Source: Candidatus Heimdallarchaeota archaeon (lineage in GTDB: Archaea; Asgardarchaeota; Heimdallarchaeia; JABLTI01). From it: a stretch of DNA of 51,344 nucleotides. The stretch spans positions 1 through 51,344 of the forward strand of contig JAUWKS010000021.1 in the NCBI GenBank assembly GCA_030614005.1, read 5' to 3'. Positions 16,644-25,274 of the stretch are shown here, in pieces (the first letter of the stretch is position 1; every line of letters starts with the position of its first letter). The notes under the pieces are model-generated. The model searched no databases. It was not told the origin of the DNA and saw only the letters and a list, made by a program, of their open reading frames with translations. A program made the position numbers and the translations under genes.

Positions 16644-17627
16644 TCAAACACTTTGAACAATTTTTGGAGCACTGGCTACTTTAAAATTGTAAAAAGCCCA
16701 TTTTTTCGATGCAAGTACAGAGGTTACTTTGTTTGCATATTCTTTTAGTGTAGCAATTGTTATCAAATTCCCACCACCAATAAGGAAATATGCAGGTATG
16801 CCATCTTTCCTCATTTGATGGACATCATCACACAATTCTAACATCTTTGGTTTTCTTACAAACAATCCAACTTCTTCCAATAATTCATGTGCATTTCTAA
16901 TATTTCCTTCAGCAGCTTCAAGAACTTCAAGAAAATCTCTGTTATTCAAAGCAGTCTTTATCCGATTTACCCAAATCGGTATATCCTGAACACGTTTCTC
17001 AAAATTCCGATTTGTTATTATCCCTGCATGTATCTCATCAGCGGTTATTCGTGTATCAAAATGGAATGGAACAGAAAAAAGATTAATTTCTTCCAAATCG
17101 GAATGGGAAGCTAATTGCAAGACAGTTGGTGGAGAAGTATTAGCAAGTGTTAGAGTTAAACCACCGAATAAACTTCGACCGGCACTTTCTGACCCTCGCA
17201 TAGAATATTCTAATAATTGCTCTTGACTGTAATTTAAATCCAAAATATCATTAAGAGCAGTAAAAAGAGCAGCCAAACCCGAATCAGAGCTTCCACTAAA
17301 AATGTTATAATTTGTTGAATTAACTAAAAGATTTGCAGTGATATTACTATTCAACATAAAGGATTTAATTGCTAGCACGATTTGTTCTCCACGCAAGCCT
17401 GTTAGTTCTTTTCCCCCAAGCATAAATTTCACATATGGTGTTTCACGTGTTGGAGGAAGTTGATTGTCAGGAATAATTTCAACAGAGGTTTCCGTACGAG
17501 TAATTTCATCATGACTTGTCACTGCAAGGCCCATTGTATCGTAGATCGGTGTTCTATCAGAATTGATTCCACCGAGGAAAATAATTGGTATCGTAGGATA
17601 AGCTACAGCAACAGATTTTTTCTTCAT
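16644..17627 (-). CDS. GHMP-family diphosphomevalonate decarboxylase-like protein
   Basis: A 327-residue GHMP-superfamily protein resembling (di)phosphomevalonate decarboxylase. The N-terminus has AVAYPTIPIIFLGGINSDR. The central segment NIFSGSSDSGLAALFTALN corresponds to the family's Ser-rich phosphate loop, and RGSESAGRSLFGGL matches the decarboxylase GSxSAxRSxFGG motif. This enzyme class completes the mevalonate route to isoprenoid lipids; archaeal members may act on mevalonate, phosphomevalonate or bisphosphomevalonate. The start is ATG 17627, with GGGTG upstream. It follows the kinase gene by 32 bp on the same strand, so the two are probably co-transcribed. Exact substrate is undetermined. 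Confidence 0.75.
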   Translation of the reverse strand: MKKKSVAVAYPTIPIIFLGGINSDRTPIYDTMGLAVTSHDEITRTETSVEIIPDNQLPPTRETPYVKFMLGGKELTGLRGEQIVLAIKSFMLNSNITANLLVNSTNYNIFSGSSDSGLAALFTALNDILDLNYSQEQLLEYSMRGSESAGRSLFGGLTLTLANTSPPTVLQLASHSDLEEINLFSVPFHFDTRITADEIHAGIITNRNFEKRVQDIPIWVNRIKTALNNRDFLEVLEAAEGNIRNAHELLEEVGLFVRKPKMLELCDDVHQMRKDGIPAYFLIGGGNLITIATLKEYANKVTSVLASKKWAFYNFKVASAPKIVQSV

Positions 17628-17659
17628 TTTCTTCACCCAACTAAGAAATATAAAAAAAT

Positions 17660-18541
17660 TCAATAACTTTTTCGTTCTAATTTCAACTTTTCAATATACT
17701 CAATTGACTTCTTATATTCCTTAATATCATTAATTTTTCTTATTCTTTCGAAAAGATAATCATATACTAAATCAAGTCCTTGTTGGAAATCATCAATATC
17801 AATGATTTTTAGATTATGTCTTTCAGCGTCCTCACATAGATATTTTTGCATCAAAAGATATTTATCCATTTGCTCAAGCAAACGCTCACTTGAACTTTGC
17901 AAATGGGAAAAAAGAGTTCTGGATTTTAATCGCTCAGAGTATACAGCACGATCTGTAATTCTTAGAATAATCGGAATAAAGCTTGGATGAGCTAATATTT
18001 GTTTGTCAAATTGTGAGGGTAAGAAGTGAAGATATTCAACAAGGATATTTTCTCCATCTCTAATACCCCTATCGGCAATCATTCGTTGGACTGCTTGGTT
18101 CATAGTTTGTGATTGCTTTTTGTAACCCAATAAAAGATTTTGTTCAGTATACTCACCAAAATGCTTCCATGAATTGTAAACACTGGTAAAGAATTCTTTA
18201 TTCTCATTGTATGGTAAAATACTTCGAAAAGAAGAACGAAGAGCATCCCCGCCTATTACTATGCCAATATCTAGCGCAGTTGAAATTTCTTTTGCCATAG
18301 ATGTTTTCCCCACACCAGGTAAACCTGCAACAACTAAGCATAAGGGAAGTTTTTGGATGCCTTTTCGTATTTGAGTCTTATATTCTTTCATCACATGGTA
18401 GCGTTGTAAATATTTTTCCCCGTGATTTTGCAAAGAAGAGAAGAGGTCATCCTCAGTAGAAGAATTGCAAATTATTTCGCTAATCTGTCGTAAAGATAAT
18501 CCTGTAGCTAATAATAATGAATCCTCATTCCGGAAAATCAT
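17660..18541 (-). CDS. P-loop kinase, 2-phosphoglycerate-kinase-like
   Basis: A 293-residue P-loop kinase. The Walker A is GLPGVGKTS (about residues 78-86). IGGDALRSSF follows, where a substrate- or Mg-binding acidic residue is expected, then LVEYLHFLP and a basic lid-like region (RLKSRTLFSHL). About 75 N-terminal residues before the P-loop form an ATP-cone-like helical region, as in archaeal 2-phosphoglycerate kinases. From memory, some relatives of this fold act on mevalonate 3-phosphate in Thermoplasma. The neighbouring decarboxylase-like gene makes a mevalonate-pathway kinase a real alternative. ATG 18541 is preferred over the TTG two codons upstream. Confidence 0.7.
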   Translation of the reverse strand: MIFRNEDSLLLATGLSLRQISEIICNSSTEDDLFSSLQNHGEKYLQRYHVMKEYKTQIRKGIQKLPLCLVVAGLPGVGKTSMAKEISTALDIGIVIGGDALRSSFRSILPYNENKEFFTSVYNSWKHFGEYTEQNLLLGYKKQSQTMNQAVQRMIADRGIRDGENILVEYLHFLPSQFDKQILAHPSFIPIILRITDRAVYSERLKSRTLFSHLQSSSERLLEQMDKYLLMQKYLCEDAERHNLKIIDIDDFQQGLDLVYDYLFERIRKINDIKEYKKSIEYIEKLKLERKSY

Positions 18542-18772
18542 AAGCAAACCAACTTTAACTAATCAATTTACGGTATTATTAGTTAAATATATTATACTTG
18601 TTGATGAATATTAGCAAAATATTGCCTAATCTGGAATTGAAACCTAATTAAAAGAGAAAATTCTTTCTTCTAATTTCGTTAGAAGAGCAATATTTTTAAT
18701 TAGATATTCTCGCAAATGACATATAGAATACAAACTTTCTATAGATTGAAGAAAAATTAAGGAAGAATCAAT

Positions 18773-19216
18773 TTGTCAGTAGTAGAAATAACTCAAGCAG
18801 AAATTAAAAAATTCCAATATATGGGACTAACCTTTGAACAAGTCCAAGCTCTATCAATGGATGAATTCATTAAAATGCTTCCATCAAGAAAGAGAAGAAG
18901 CCTTAGTCGTCAGTCATATTGGACACCAAAAAGATTGAAGCTTATAGCTGATATTAGAGCACAAGTGAAAGGTATCAAAGAAGGCAATAAAAGAGTAAAA
19001 ACAGTAAAAACTCATTTGAGAGATATGGTTATTCTACCAGAGATGGTAAAGGCCAAAATAGGCATTCATAATGGGAAGGACTTTATTGAATTCCTTGTCC
19101 GACCAGATATGATCGGTCATATTTTCGGTGAATTTGCTCCATCAACAAAGCTTGTTAGACACGGTTCTCCTGGAATGGGTTCAACCAAATCAAGTCTTTA
19201 TATCCCATTAAAATGA
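18773..19216 (+). CDS. rps19: ribosomal protein uS19
   Basis: A 147-residue small-subunit ribosomal protein of the archaeal/eukaryotic uS19 type (eukaryotic S15). It has the conserved basic N-terminal SRKRRSLSR, the THLRDMVILPEMV segment, GIHNGKDFIEF, and the C-terminal tail GHIFGEFAPSTKLVRHGSPG. The full eukaryote-like N-terminal extension is present. The start is TTG 18773 after AAGGAAG. It stands alone, whereas in most archaea the gene lies in the S10 cluster. A small 8-bp hairpin (18666-18686) in the upstream intergenic region may belong to its leader. Confidence 0.95.
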   Translation: MSVVEITQAEIKKFQYMGLTFEQVQALSMDEFIKMLPSRKRRSLSRQSYWTPKRLKLIADIRAQVKGIKEGNKRVKTVKTHLRDMVILPEMVKAKIGIHNGKDFIEFLVRPDMIGHIFGEFAPSTKLVRHGSPGMGSTKSSLYIPLK

Positions 19217-19392
19217 TTTTTATTCTTTTTTGGGTTATAGAAGTAAATAACCCATCATCTTTTCTTTCTTACGCATGCACTTTTGAAATTAATAACCATT
19301 CCATTAACCTTTTAATTTGCAAGTTAAATATCTTTAACAATATTGTTTGAGTGATTTTCTCGAAACTTATGAGATAAACAGGAGCAGCAAAA

Positions 19393-19794
19393 ATGTCAAG
19401 ATTTTCCTTATCAAAAATCAGTGAAAAAAGAGCAAAGAAAGGTTTGAGAAAACAGATCATAAGCATATTTAGTATTATTGCAGACAAAATGGGACCACAA
19501 GTTGATTCAGTGGCTTCTCCATATGAAAGTGCTCCTATATTTAATGATAGAGAAATTTCAATCTTATTCACTGCAGTAACAATGCTAGATATTCACGAGA
19601 TGTCAATGGGAGAACTGAAATTACTGTTTGAGATAGAAGACTATACAATGTCAGATGGACGCCCTTCAAAAAAGGTTTTTGTTGTTGTTTGTGGGTGTGA
19701 AGCTGTAAGCAGTCAAGTAAGAACAATGGTCAGAAATTTGATTCATAGTTCAGATGTGGCAGTAAAGAATCTTGAAAATATTATGGAAAGATAA
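19393..19794 (+). CDS. small protein of unknown function
   Basis: A 133-residue protein. A basic N-terminal helix (about residues 1-30, Lys/Arg/Ser-rich) precedes a hydrophobic helical segment, then an alpha/beta region whose last strand (KKVFVVVCGCEA) carries the only two cysteines, as CxC. No family is recognised. The ATG at 19393 follows AGGAG, giving confidence that it is translated. It is downstream of the uS19 gene by about 175 bp and may be its own transcript. The TnpB relic on the opposite strand begins about 55 bp beyond its stop. Confidence 0.65.
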   Translation: MSRFSLSKISEKRAKKGLRKQIISIFSIIADKMGPQVDSVASPYESAPIFNDREISILFTAVTMLDIHEMSMGELKLLFEIEDYTMSDGRPSKKVFVVVCGCEAVSSQVRTMVRNLIHSSDVAVKNLENIMER

Positions 19795-19849
19795 GAAAAC
19801 GTTACAAAAAATGCTTTATATTGTTTTTTAAACTCAAGAGTATTCGTTT

Positions 19850-20240
19850 TCAACAAAAGAATTTTGGTCTATCAGTAATGATTTCTTGCGAGTCTACTGG
19901 ACATTTGGCTGTTGAGCATATTCCAGAGTTGTTTGTCGCAAAAAACAACTTCCGAAAATTTTTCAAAAGTTGTTGCCCGACCAAAGGGCGTTCTTGTGAT
20001 AGCGAAAGGATTGCTAAGAATCTCTGCATAATATTTACAGATGCATTGATATCTCGGTCAATGGTTAATCCGCAATTCTCACATTTAATAGTTCGTTCAT
20101 ATAATTTCCTTTGTTCTTTCTTCCCACAATAACAGCATCTCTTTGTCGTTCTTCTTTCACTGATGCTTATTACCTTCTTACCTACTCTTTCTGCTTTGTA
20201 GGTTAAGAATCGAGCAAATCGCCAAAGAATTGGCGGAGAA
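19850..20240 (-). pseudogene. TnpB (IS200/IS605 OrfB) C-terminal relic
   Basis: Reading the minus strand from about 20240 gives a continuous frame with TnpB C-terminal features. There is a helix ending LTYKAERVGKKV, then ISERRTTKRCCYCG and KCENCGLTIDRDINAS (the two halves of the zinc ribbon plus the third RuvC-like acidic motif, DRDINA), then NIMQRFL. It runs on to a TGA at 19850-19852. Upstream in this frame is a TGA near 20253, and no other TnpB domain is visible, so about two thirds of the gene is missing. Plus-strand ORFs drawn here are antisense. The relic marks a past IS605-type insertion between the unknown gene and rpsB. I cannot recognise terminal repeats or an omega RNA. Confidence 0.85.
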
Positions 20241-20600
20241 GGAAAAGGAAATCAGAACGAGAGAAAAGGGGCTGAGGAGAGCCAAAAGGGTTGGGACAGA
20301 GGGCAGACAAAAAACGGCGCTCAGGCTTTTCTAAAAGATGAAAGGGTAAGGCATTGAAATTAAGGGTGGAATGGGAAGACCAACTGGGAGGAACAACAGG
20401 GGGCTTGGAGGAAGAAACACGCTTGACCAAAGAAAACAACAACAACAGTAAAAAATAGCAAAAAAACTATTAAAAGACCAACAAGTCAAAAAGAAAAAAA
20501 GTCCCTAAGAGAGGAGAGAAAAAGAAGGAATTAAAGACGTAAGAACAAAGAGAAAAAGGATAGAAAAACCTAACAAAAGAATTTTAAACAATTTAAGAAG
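20215..20600. other. purine-rich low-complexity tract
   Basis: The plus strand from about 20215 to 20600 is strongly enriched in A and G (long AAAGAAAA, GGAGGAAG and AAAAAGAAGG runs) and in places more GC-rich than its surroundings. This differs sharply from the adjacent genes. Reading frames here are short and Lys/Glu/Arg-rich, as expected from composition alone. It starts where TnpB homology stops. It may be residual mobile-element DNA, an unstable repeat or a structural element upstream of rpsB. No gene is called in it. Confidence 0.5.
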
Positions 20601-20663
20601 GATTCTGCTCCAGAAAGAATATTTACTATATAATTTCGTTTAAGATTATTAGAGGTACTAAAA

Positions 20664-21350
20664 TTGGCTATAGAACCAGATCAAATAACTGAAGACTTAC
20701 TAATTGGTTTAGATGAATACTTGGCAGCCGGTGTACACATAGGTACTCGTATAGGCACTAAATCAATGAAAAAATTCATTTATTTAATTAGAAGTGATGG
20801 ACTTTACGTTTTAGATGTGCGAGCAACAGATAATAGAATAAGAACGCTAGCAAAATTCCTAGCACGTTATGAACCCAATCAAGTTGCGATTTTCTCCGCA
20901 AGACAATATGGGCAAGTCCCAGGTAGTAAGCTTGCCAAAACGTGCGGATTTAGAAGTGTTCCCGGTAGATTTATTCCTGGAACTTTAACAAACCCAGAAT
21001 TCGATGGTTTTATCGAACCTGAAGTTGTTCTCGTTACAGACCCTCGTGCAGATAAACAGGCAATTAAGGAAGCAAACAAAGTTGGAATCGTTGTTGCAGC
21101 GATGTGCGACACAGATAATGAAACCAAAGGTGTTGATATTCTTGTCCCATCCAACAACAAAGGTCGAAGATCTTTAGCATTAGTTTATTGGTTATTAGCA
21201 AGAGAAATCTTGAAAGCCCGAGGCGAAATTCCACCTGATGGAACTCTTCCTCTCTCTGTTGAAGACTTTACCTTCAAAGTATTACCAAGCAGCATGCAGA
21301 TTACTTCGAAAGGTGAAGAAGAGGGCGAACAAGTTAAAGAACAAATGTAA
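20664..21350 (+). CDS. rps2: ribosomal protein uS2
   Basis: A 228-residue small-subunit protein uS2 of archaeal/eukaryotic type (eukaryotic SA). Conserved segments are YLAAGVHIGTRIGTKSM near the N-terminus, GLYVLDVRATDNRI, FSARQYGQVPGSKLAK, GRFIPGTLTNP, VLVTDPRADKQAIKEA, and the nucleotide-site-like DTDNETKGVDILVPSNNKG. The start is TTG 20664 with GAGGT 8 nt upstream. The C-terminal tail is acidic. A clear hairpin terminator follows directly, so it is the end of a short transcript. In many archaea it sits with rpoN/rpoK/eno; here its neighbours are a TnpB relic and a convergent presenilin gene. Confidence 0.96.
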   Translation: MAIEPDQITEDLLIGLDEYLAAGVHIGTRIGTKSMKKFIYLIRSDGLYVLDVRATDNRIRTLAKFLARYEPNQVAIFSARQYGQVPGSKLAKTCGFRSVPGRFIPGTLTNPEFDGFIEPEVVLVTDPRADKQAIKEANKVGIVVAAMCDTDNETKGVDILVPSNNKGRRSLALVYWLLAREILKARGEIPPDGTLPLSVEDFTFKVLPSSMQITSKGEEEGEQVKEQM

Positions 21351-21354
21351 AGAA

Positions 21355-21381
21355 GTTGCATTTTGCAACCTTTTTCTTTTA
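21355..21381 (+). terminator. rps2 hairpin terminator
   Basis: A 6-bp perfect stem GTTGCA/TGCAAC (21355-21360, 21364-21369) with a 3-nt loop is followed by CTTTTTCTTTT. It begins 5 nt after the rps2 stop codon, matching a classical stem plus U-tract terminator. Confidence 0.75.
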
Positions 21382-21476
21382 TTTTTCAATTTTAGTTTTA
21401 CTTTTTGTTTTCTGCTTGTTTTTTCTTGTCAATAATAGAACACTGAAAAAAAAAGCTCTTAGCTGTTTTTTAAAAA

Positions 21477-22586
21477 TTAGACAGCTAAACTTAGCCAATC
21501 AGGAGAGATCCAACCCCACCCACTGTAACCAGCTAAAGCAAAGATACCCCACACACCAAAAGCAAGTATTAATCCTAAACCAATAGATAAGGGTAAACCA
21601 GGCATCATTTGAACCTTCTCAAGAAGTTTTATTGTACCAATTGCTCCAACAACTACACCAATAAAAGCTCCAATAGCTGAGAAGAAACCTAGCCTAATAA
21701 GAGCAAAACTAATGAGCATGCCAAAAAACGCAAGATCACCTAATCCCAATTCAATATAATCAGAATACTCATACTCAACCTCTGCTAGTGCAGTATCTAT
21801 ATTTGGTTCTGGAGTGTCAGATATATCTTCAACAGGAACGGTAATTTCGGATTCTTCTGTTTCACTTGTTGGGTTTGGAGTTGATAGATTCTTTTGATAT
21901 TTCTCATTTTCCCGTGCTTCACTTACTTCAGCAATTTTCTTAATTGGTCCTTTAAAAACTGAGATAATATCATATATGCTTAGCCCAATCATGATAAAAA
22001 CAGAAGCCAACATCGGTAGAAAAGTCGCTAGAAATGTTCCAGCTAAAACTGCGAAGAGCATTGCCATTACTTGAGATATTGGTTCTGCTGTCAACGTGTA
22101 AACCATTGAGACTACTGTAAAGATAGCATAAGCTAAACCAACAACAAGTGCAATTGAGATTATAACCCAGTCAGTTGAAACTTGGAAAACTCCTCCCGGT
22201 AAAAAGATATCAAGGAAGAAATAAGGAGTACTATAAACTAAAAGAAAGACAAAGAAAAACGATGTAACTGCAATGGCAACTGCAAAGAAAGCTTTCAATA
22301 GTTTGATCTTTCCATACTTGAAAATTAAGAAAATCACAAAAGCTCCAATAAAAGCTATTCCAACATAAAATAATGCATTTAATGCAGCAGCACCTGGAGT
22401 ATCACCTGGTACTGGTGTTGCCGGAGGAGGTCCACCACCACCACTTGCATCTGAATTAAAATAACCAAGAATGATTATGCTGCACAAGCCACTTAATACA
22501 GATATAATCATAATAGGAATTGATAATGAGATAAATTTCTTTTTAATGGTCACACTAAATGTTCCCAATTGACTGGCATAACCCAT
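21477..22586 (-). CDS. presenilin/SPP-type intramembrane aspartyl protease homologue
   Basis: A 369-residue polytopic membrane protein with about nine hydrophobic segments. The catalytic aspartates expected of the presenilin/signal-peptide-peptidase family are present: SIYDIIS (D206, YD motif) and GLGDLAF (D284, GLGD motif). The third motif, usually PAL, appears as GLPLS (330-334). A long acidic cytosolic loop (about 225-275) separates the two catalytic helices, as in presenilins and archaeal presenilin homologues. Such proteases cut within membrane-spanning helices; the substrate here is unknown. A Gly/Pro-rich loop follows the first membrane helix. ATG 22586 is preferred over TTG 22598. It lies near two TM-anchored surface proteins, possible but unproven substrates. 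Confidence 0.88.
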   Translation of the reverse strand: MGYASQLGTFSVTIKKKFISLSIPIMIISVLSGLCSIIILGYFNSDASGGGGPPPATPVPGDTPGAAALNALFYVGIAFIGAFVIFLIFKYGKIKLLKAFFAVAIAVTSFFFVFLLVYSTPYFFLDIFLPGGVFQVSTDWVIISIALVVGLAYAIFTVVSMVYTLTAEPISQVMAMLFAVLAGTFLATFLPMLASVFIMIGLSIYDIISVFKGPIKKIAEVSEARENEKYQKNLSTPNPTSETEESEITVPVEDISDTPEPNIDTALAEVEYEYSDYIELGLGDLAFFGMLISFALIRLGFFSAIGAFIGVVVGAIGTIKLLEKVQMMPGLPLSIGLGLILAFGVWGIFALAGYSGWGWISPDWLSLAV

Positions 22587-22744
22587 TTTTAGTACCAACT
22601 AATTATTAGACTATTCATCTAAGAAAATAGAGAATATCTATTGAAAGAATACTCGCTATACAAAAAAAGCTTTGCTTATAGAGGAATAAAAAAAGGATGA
22701 GAAAAGAAAGAAAAAAAGCTTTCTTTCTTTCATATTTTTGGAAA

Positions 22745-24769
22745 TTAGTTTCTCTTTTTCTTGCGAATAAAGATAACAATCACTGAGAAAATAGTCAATC
22801 CAGCAAAGAATGCCAGTGGTCCAAGGAATGGTGTTTGAGCAGTAAGTAGTGGACTAGTAGTAAGAATATGTGTTCCATTAAGACCTGTTGTGACAAACAT
22901 ATAACCATTTCTAACAGTAAAACCTGTTTCAGTGCCAGCAAATGTATCAAAAGTTCCAATCAACTTAGGATGAGCAATGTTAAATGCATCAAATAGACTA
23001 AAACCAAAAGTGGCATCTAAAAGGTAGATAAAGTCACCATCAACACAGATATCAAATGGTGATAAATAAGTAAAGTATTGACCTACTTTTGCGGGAGAAG
23101 TAATATCAGTGGTTATATCAATAATATCAAATCCTTCACCAAGTGATACAGCGTAAATATAGTCTTCAGAAACGGCTAGAGAATAGTAAAATGAAGTATC
23201 TCGTGTATAATTAGCTATTGGTTCTGGTTCATATGGATTACTCAAATCTATAATCTGTAAATAACCTCCAGTGGCTAGATATAGAGTATTTCCTATCATC
23301 TCAGCATCGTAGACGTTACCTACTTCTTGATATAACAAAGATAGTTGTGGATAATCAGGATAGTAAACATCGATTATGCTTAGACCTGCACCACCATGTG
23401 AAACGAAAACGTATTCATCGTTTGCATAGATGTCTTCAAAACCTCCGGGCAGTGTGATATTACCCCTTTCAACGGGATTTGTTGGATCAGTTACATCAAC
23501 TATTCGAAGACCAAAACTGGATTCAATGAGATATGCAAAACCATTATTCACATAAACGTGACTAAAAGCACCATTTTCATCAAAGAATTGTCCAACTTCT
23601 ACTGGATTTTCAAAATCAGTTATATCCACTATTTGGAGATTCGAACCATCAGCGACATACGCATAGCTTCCGTCTAGGAAAACGTCATATGCATAACCAT
23701 CGAATTGATCTACCCAAACTAAAGATATATCCATCAAGTCAGATGAATCGAGGATTTCCAATGAAGTGTCATCCCAGAGAAAGATATTTTCTCCTACTAT
23801 TAGGAAATTGACGGATGTGAAAGTGTCCTTATAGGTTGTATAGTAAAGTGGAGCGCTCGTATTTGAAATATCAATTATTTCAATGGTTAACTGATTATTT
23901 ACAAGAAGGTAATTATCTGTAACCCAAAGGTCAGCATCGCCACCAGTATGATTGAGAGCAAAGTCAATTAAATAAGCAGGTGTAGCAGGTAAAGTTACGT
24001 TCCAAACGTAAACATCATTTGAATCAGTCATATACAATGTATCATTTGAATAGAGAAAATTGTCTAGACCAGCGTAATATATATCTGTCAGATAACTCAT
24101 TGTAGTAACATCAGATACATTTAGTATTCGTACACGATTTGAATCTTCAAGATAAACAATATCATCATCAAGTTGGAAGTCTGTTAAACCAGTTTGAGTA
24201 TAACTATCAGTTTGAGTTGGGGTTGTATAATCTGTGATATTGTATATTTCGTAATTAAAAATAGTTGTTAGATGAACATAGTTTCCATCTACTAAGATAT
24301 TATTAATTTGATTAGATGCTGTCCAGTTGCAAATAACATTCATATTACTGAAATCAGATGCATCTAGTATATAGACTTGTGTAAGATTTGCTGCATAAAT
24401 TAAATCACTCTCAACGTAAAGATATCTGCACTGGTAAGTGTCCCATTCAGCAACTACTCGAGGTGCTGCTAAGTCTGAAACATCTACTATGATAAATCCA
24501 TTTACTCCAAGTGTTAAATATGCATTATTCCCTTCTACAACTACATCCATGATTGTTCCGTAGTTGTCATCCCAATAGGCCAGTTCTGTTATGTTTGTTG
24601 AATCTATTGGTGCTTTTTTCTTAGCATTTATTTCAAAATCAGTATCATTGTTTGTTGTTGCACTCAGAAAAGTTATCTGATTATTAATAAAAAATGGCAA
24701 CAGAAAAATAACAATAAAGATTAATGCTATAAATCTATTTTTTCGGCTTCTAAATATTTTTGTATTCAT
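22745..24769 (-). CDS. secreted LVIVD-repeat beta-propeller surface protein
   Basis: A 674-residue surface protein. An N-terminal basic-hydrophobic signal segment (about residues 8-33) precedes a tandem array of about 13 units of 42-45 residues carrying the LVIVD pattern (for example GFIIVDVSDLAAP, LQIVDITDFENP, LRIVDVTDPTNP). Such units form beta-propellers. A C-terminal membrane helix (about 650-668) ends in RKKKRN, a stop-transfer anchor. The protein is therefore displayed outside the cell. It contains many N-x-S/T sites, compatible with archaeal N-glycosylation. Its paralogue lies at 30262-32292. Function is likely adhesion or cell-surface structure, which is inference. The start is ATG 24769. 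Confidence 0.85.
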   Translation of the reverse strand: MNTKIFRSRKNRFIALIFIVIFLLPFFINNQITFLSATTNNDTDFEINAKKKAPIDSTNITELAYWDDNYGTIMDVVVEGNNAYLTLGVNGFIIVDVSDLAAPRVVAEWDTYQCRYLYVESDLIYAANLTQVYILDASDFSNMNVICNWTASNQINNILVDGNYVHLTTIFNYEIYNITDYTTPTQTDSYTQTGLTDFQLDDDIVYLEDSNRVRILNVSDVTTMSYLTDIYYAGLDNFLYSNDTLYMTDSNDVYVWNVTLPATPAYLIDFALNHTGGDADLWVTDNYLLVNNQLTIEIIDISNTSAPLYYTTYKDTFTSVNFLIVGENIFLWDDTSLEILDSSDLMDISLVWVDQFDGYAYDVFLDGSYAYVADGSNLQIVDITDFENPVEVGQFFDENGAFSHVYVNNGFAYLIESSFGLRIVDVTDPTNPVERGNITLPGGFEDIYANDEYVFVSHGGAGLSIIDVYYPDYPQLSLLYQEVGNVYDAEMIGNTLYLATGGYLQIIDLSNPYEPEPIANYTRDTSFYYSLAVSEDYIYAVSLGEGFDIIDITTDITSPAKVGQYFTYLSPFDICVDGDFIYLLDATFGFSLFDAFNIAHPKLIGTFDTFAGTETGFTVRNGYMFVTTGLNGTHILTTSPLLTAQTPFLGPLAFFAGLTIFSVIVIFIRKKKRN

Positions 24770-24923
24770 GGCATATTCCGCCTGTTTAGCTTAACTCTCT
24801 ATTCCATTTCTGGATTAAAAAACGCTATCTTAACGGAAGCTCTTTTACTTAAAAAATATTTTTCTATGAGCTTGTTTTGAGTTGTAAAAAGAAAAAAATA
24901 TTATTAAAAAAGCAACGAAAAAA

Positions 24924-25151
24924 TTATTTTGCTTCTTCTGTTTGTGCTTTTTCTTCGCCTTCACTGGGTTTTTTGATAAAAGCAACTACTAATATAATCA
25001 AAGCGAGCCCAAAAATAACGATTCCAATCCACATGACCCATTCAGGCCAAACAATTAAATCTGCTTCATTGTAGAAAATAGCACCAACAATGATCATTAC
25101 CAAACCAATTATTCCTTCGACTCCTGCGGCGATTAAAGGACTTTTTCTCAT
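24924..25151 (-). CDS. small two-helix membrane protein
   Basis: A 75-residue protein with two hydrophobic helices (about 7-28 and 39-60) joined by a short loop containing acidic and Trp residues (IVWPEWVMW), then an acidic, Lys-containing tail ending in EEAK. No known family is recognised. The start is ATG 25151, with AAGGTTG upstream; a TTG three codons earlier is possible. It lies on the same strand as, and 123 bp downstream of, the 766-residue protein gene, and 155 bp upstream of the LVIVD gene. It could be a small membrane partner of either, but nothing in the sequence decides this. Confidence 0.65.
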   Translation of the reverse strand: MRKSPLIAAGVEGIIGLVMIIVGAIFYNEADLIVWPEWVMWIGIVIFGLALIILVVAFIKKPSEGEEKAQTEEAK

Positions 25152-25274
25152 TTTTTGCACAACCTTAGCTAATTAACAATCTCAATTATATACCTTTAGA
25201 GTATCTTTACCCTTTTTGAATTTTATTCCTAAAATGATGATTTATGTAAGAACACTAAAAAGTACAATATTTAT

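Noticed and set aside
19821..20132. plus-strand 103-codon ORF
   Set aside because: It is antisense to the TnpB zinc-ribbon frame, which carries recognisable CYCG, CENCG and DRDINAS motifs.
20203..20445. minus-strand 80-codon ORF
   Set aside because: Its Pro/Ser/Phe/Leu bias is what the complement of a purine-rich tract gives in any frame; it has no TnpB or other motif.
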